The translations under genes and the position numbers were made by a program. A DNA stretch of 51,407 nucleotides from Clostridia bacterium (GTDB lineage: Bacteria; Bacillota; Clostridia; Monoglobales; Monoglobaceae), in NCBI GenBank assembly GCA_017622215.1, contig JAGARO010000003.1, positions 1 through 51,407 of the forward strand, in the 5' to 3' direction. The notes beneath the pieces are model-generated. The model did no database searches. It worked only from the letters and a program-made list of their open reading frames with translations, and had not been told where the DNA came from. Of the stretch, positions 50,974-51,407 are shown piece by piece (positions within the stretch are counted from its first letter, which is position 1; each line of letters starts with the position of its first letter).

Positions 50974-51267
50974 AATTTTTTCAATTTTATGTTATATTTT
51001 GTAAAGTTTTGCATATAGTATATTAAGGGGTTGGAAAACCCCTTAATGTAATACATATTTGAGTCCTATTTGTGTAAGCAAATAACAAGGGTAGGAAAAC
51101 GAATTGTAGGAAACAAAGAGGTAGGATTTCTGCTATCACCACCCCGAAAGGGGTGTTTAAATAAAAATGGTAGGAATATTAAATGGAATGCACCGCCAGA
51201 CTTTTGTCTGGCGGTGATTTTTTTATTCCCAAGAGTTATAAAATACTGTGTATTCGTCAAAATTCGT
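50974..51267. other. Non-coding right part of element with hairpins and GTAGGA repeats
   Basis: No credible gene is seen. It holds hairpins TTAAGGGGTT/AACCCCTTAA (51023-51046) and ACCCC/GGGGT with GAAA loop (51141-51154). GTAGGA occurs four times (51091, 51106, 51121, 51170), the first three exactly 15 bases apart. A strong terminator follows at 51191-51224. Regular repeats plus hairpins suggest an origin, oriT or a structured RNA. Confidence 0.5.
51191..51224 (+). terminator. Strong terminator near right end
   Basis: Perfect 11-bp stem CACCGCCAGAC/GTCTGGCGGTG with a TTTT loop, followed by ATTTTTTT. No coding gene precedes it for over 200 bases, so an upstream non-coding transcript is possible. 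Confidence 0.9.
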
Positions 51268-51407
51268 GGCAGTGTGAGAAATTTTCTGTAAATTCAATTT
51301 TTCTATGATAAAATATTCAAATTTTATGGGCGGGAACAGCCAGATTATGGCTTTCCTGCCTAATTGCAATATAGCACGGAATTTTTGCCATGTCAAGGGC
51401 GCCCTCG
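51268..51407 (-). repeat. Right copy of 140-bp inverted terminal repeat
   Basis: Exact reverse complement of 2-141. The promoter lies at 51391-51396 (-35) and 51368-51373 (-10), directed leftward into the window, followed by the hairpin at 51329-51360. It lies in or at the end of the spoIIID element. Confidence 0.95.

Noticed and set aside
1-51407. Window as a circular plasmid or phage
   Set aside because: The ends match in inverted, not direct, orientation, and most of the window is core chromosome.

Overview
The window looks like a contig from a spore-forming, anaerobic, AT-rich Clostridia (Firmicutes) genome, probably a gut lineage. The reasons are pyruvate:ferredoxin oxidoreductase, the spoIIAA-spoIIAB-sigF operon, a TPP riboswitch on thiT, Gram-positive promoters and Shine-Dalgarno sites, and dense intrinsic terminators. 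I cannot place it below class with confidence.

About 1-39.65 kb is ordinary chromosome. It starts with a truncated acyltransferase, then nifJ, a DUF1643 protein, valS, the spoIIA operon, a tRNA-Arg, rsmI and a tRNA methyltransferase, a tRNA-Leu/tRNA-Gln pair, thiT, a DMT transporter, a second tRNA-Arg, a GDSL hydrolase, an NlpC/P60 wall hydrolase, a ComEC-like hydrolase, holA, a queuosine-precursor transporter behind a probable preQ1 riboswitch, and jag-yidC-yidD-rnpA-rpmH. A seven-gene minus-strand hexuronate operon follows: two TIM-barrel isomerases, two Gfo/Idh oxidoreductases, uxuA, uxaC and an SDR mannonate oxidoreductase. Next are a pyridoxal kinase, an RsuA-type pseudouridine synthase, a DUF4830 protein, a YigZ protein, and the run secA-prfB-prfA-Sua5/YwlE fusion-rimI. 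prfB needs a +1 frameshift at CTT-TAA-C, where the usual stop is TGA.

The most striking feature is at about 39.65-39.83 kb. The minus strand encodes only the C-terminal ~50 residues of the mother-cell sporulation regulator SpoIIID, broken inside its helix-turn-helix. A large serine recombinase runs straight into the broken end on the same strand. From there to the right end the DNA is visibly more AT-rich and carries mobile-element genes: a 43-aa candidate directionality factor, an ArdC-like zincin, a possible replication/mobilization protein, several small proteins, a SpoVG-like protein, a secreted stalk-domain protein, a ribbon-helix-helix regulator, an IS605-type TnpB with a rearranged RuvC site, a DUF3991/Toprim primase-like protein with upstream iteron-like repeats, and a DUF4116 protein. 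I read this as an integrative element inside spoIIID, comparable to the skin element in sigK. If it excises precisely in the mother cell it would restore spoIIID; if not, the strain should fail in sporulation. The other end of the element and the spoIIID N-terminus are not in the window.

Both window ends carry the same 140-bp sequence in inverted orientation, each with a near-consensus promoter pointing inward and a strong hairpin. They are probably two copies of a dispersed repeat at which the assembly stopped. One copy truncates the acyltransferase and the other lies in or at the edge of the spoIIID element.
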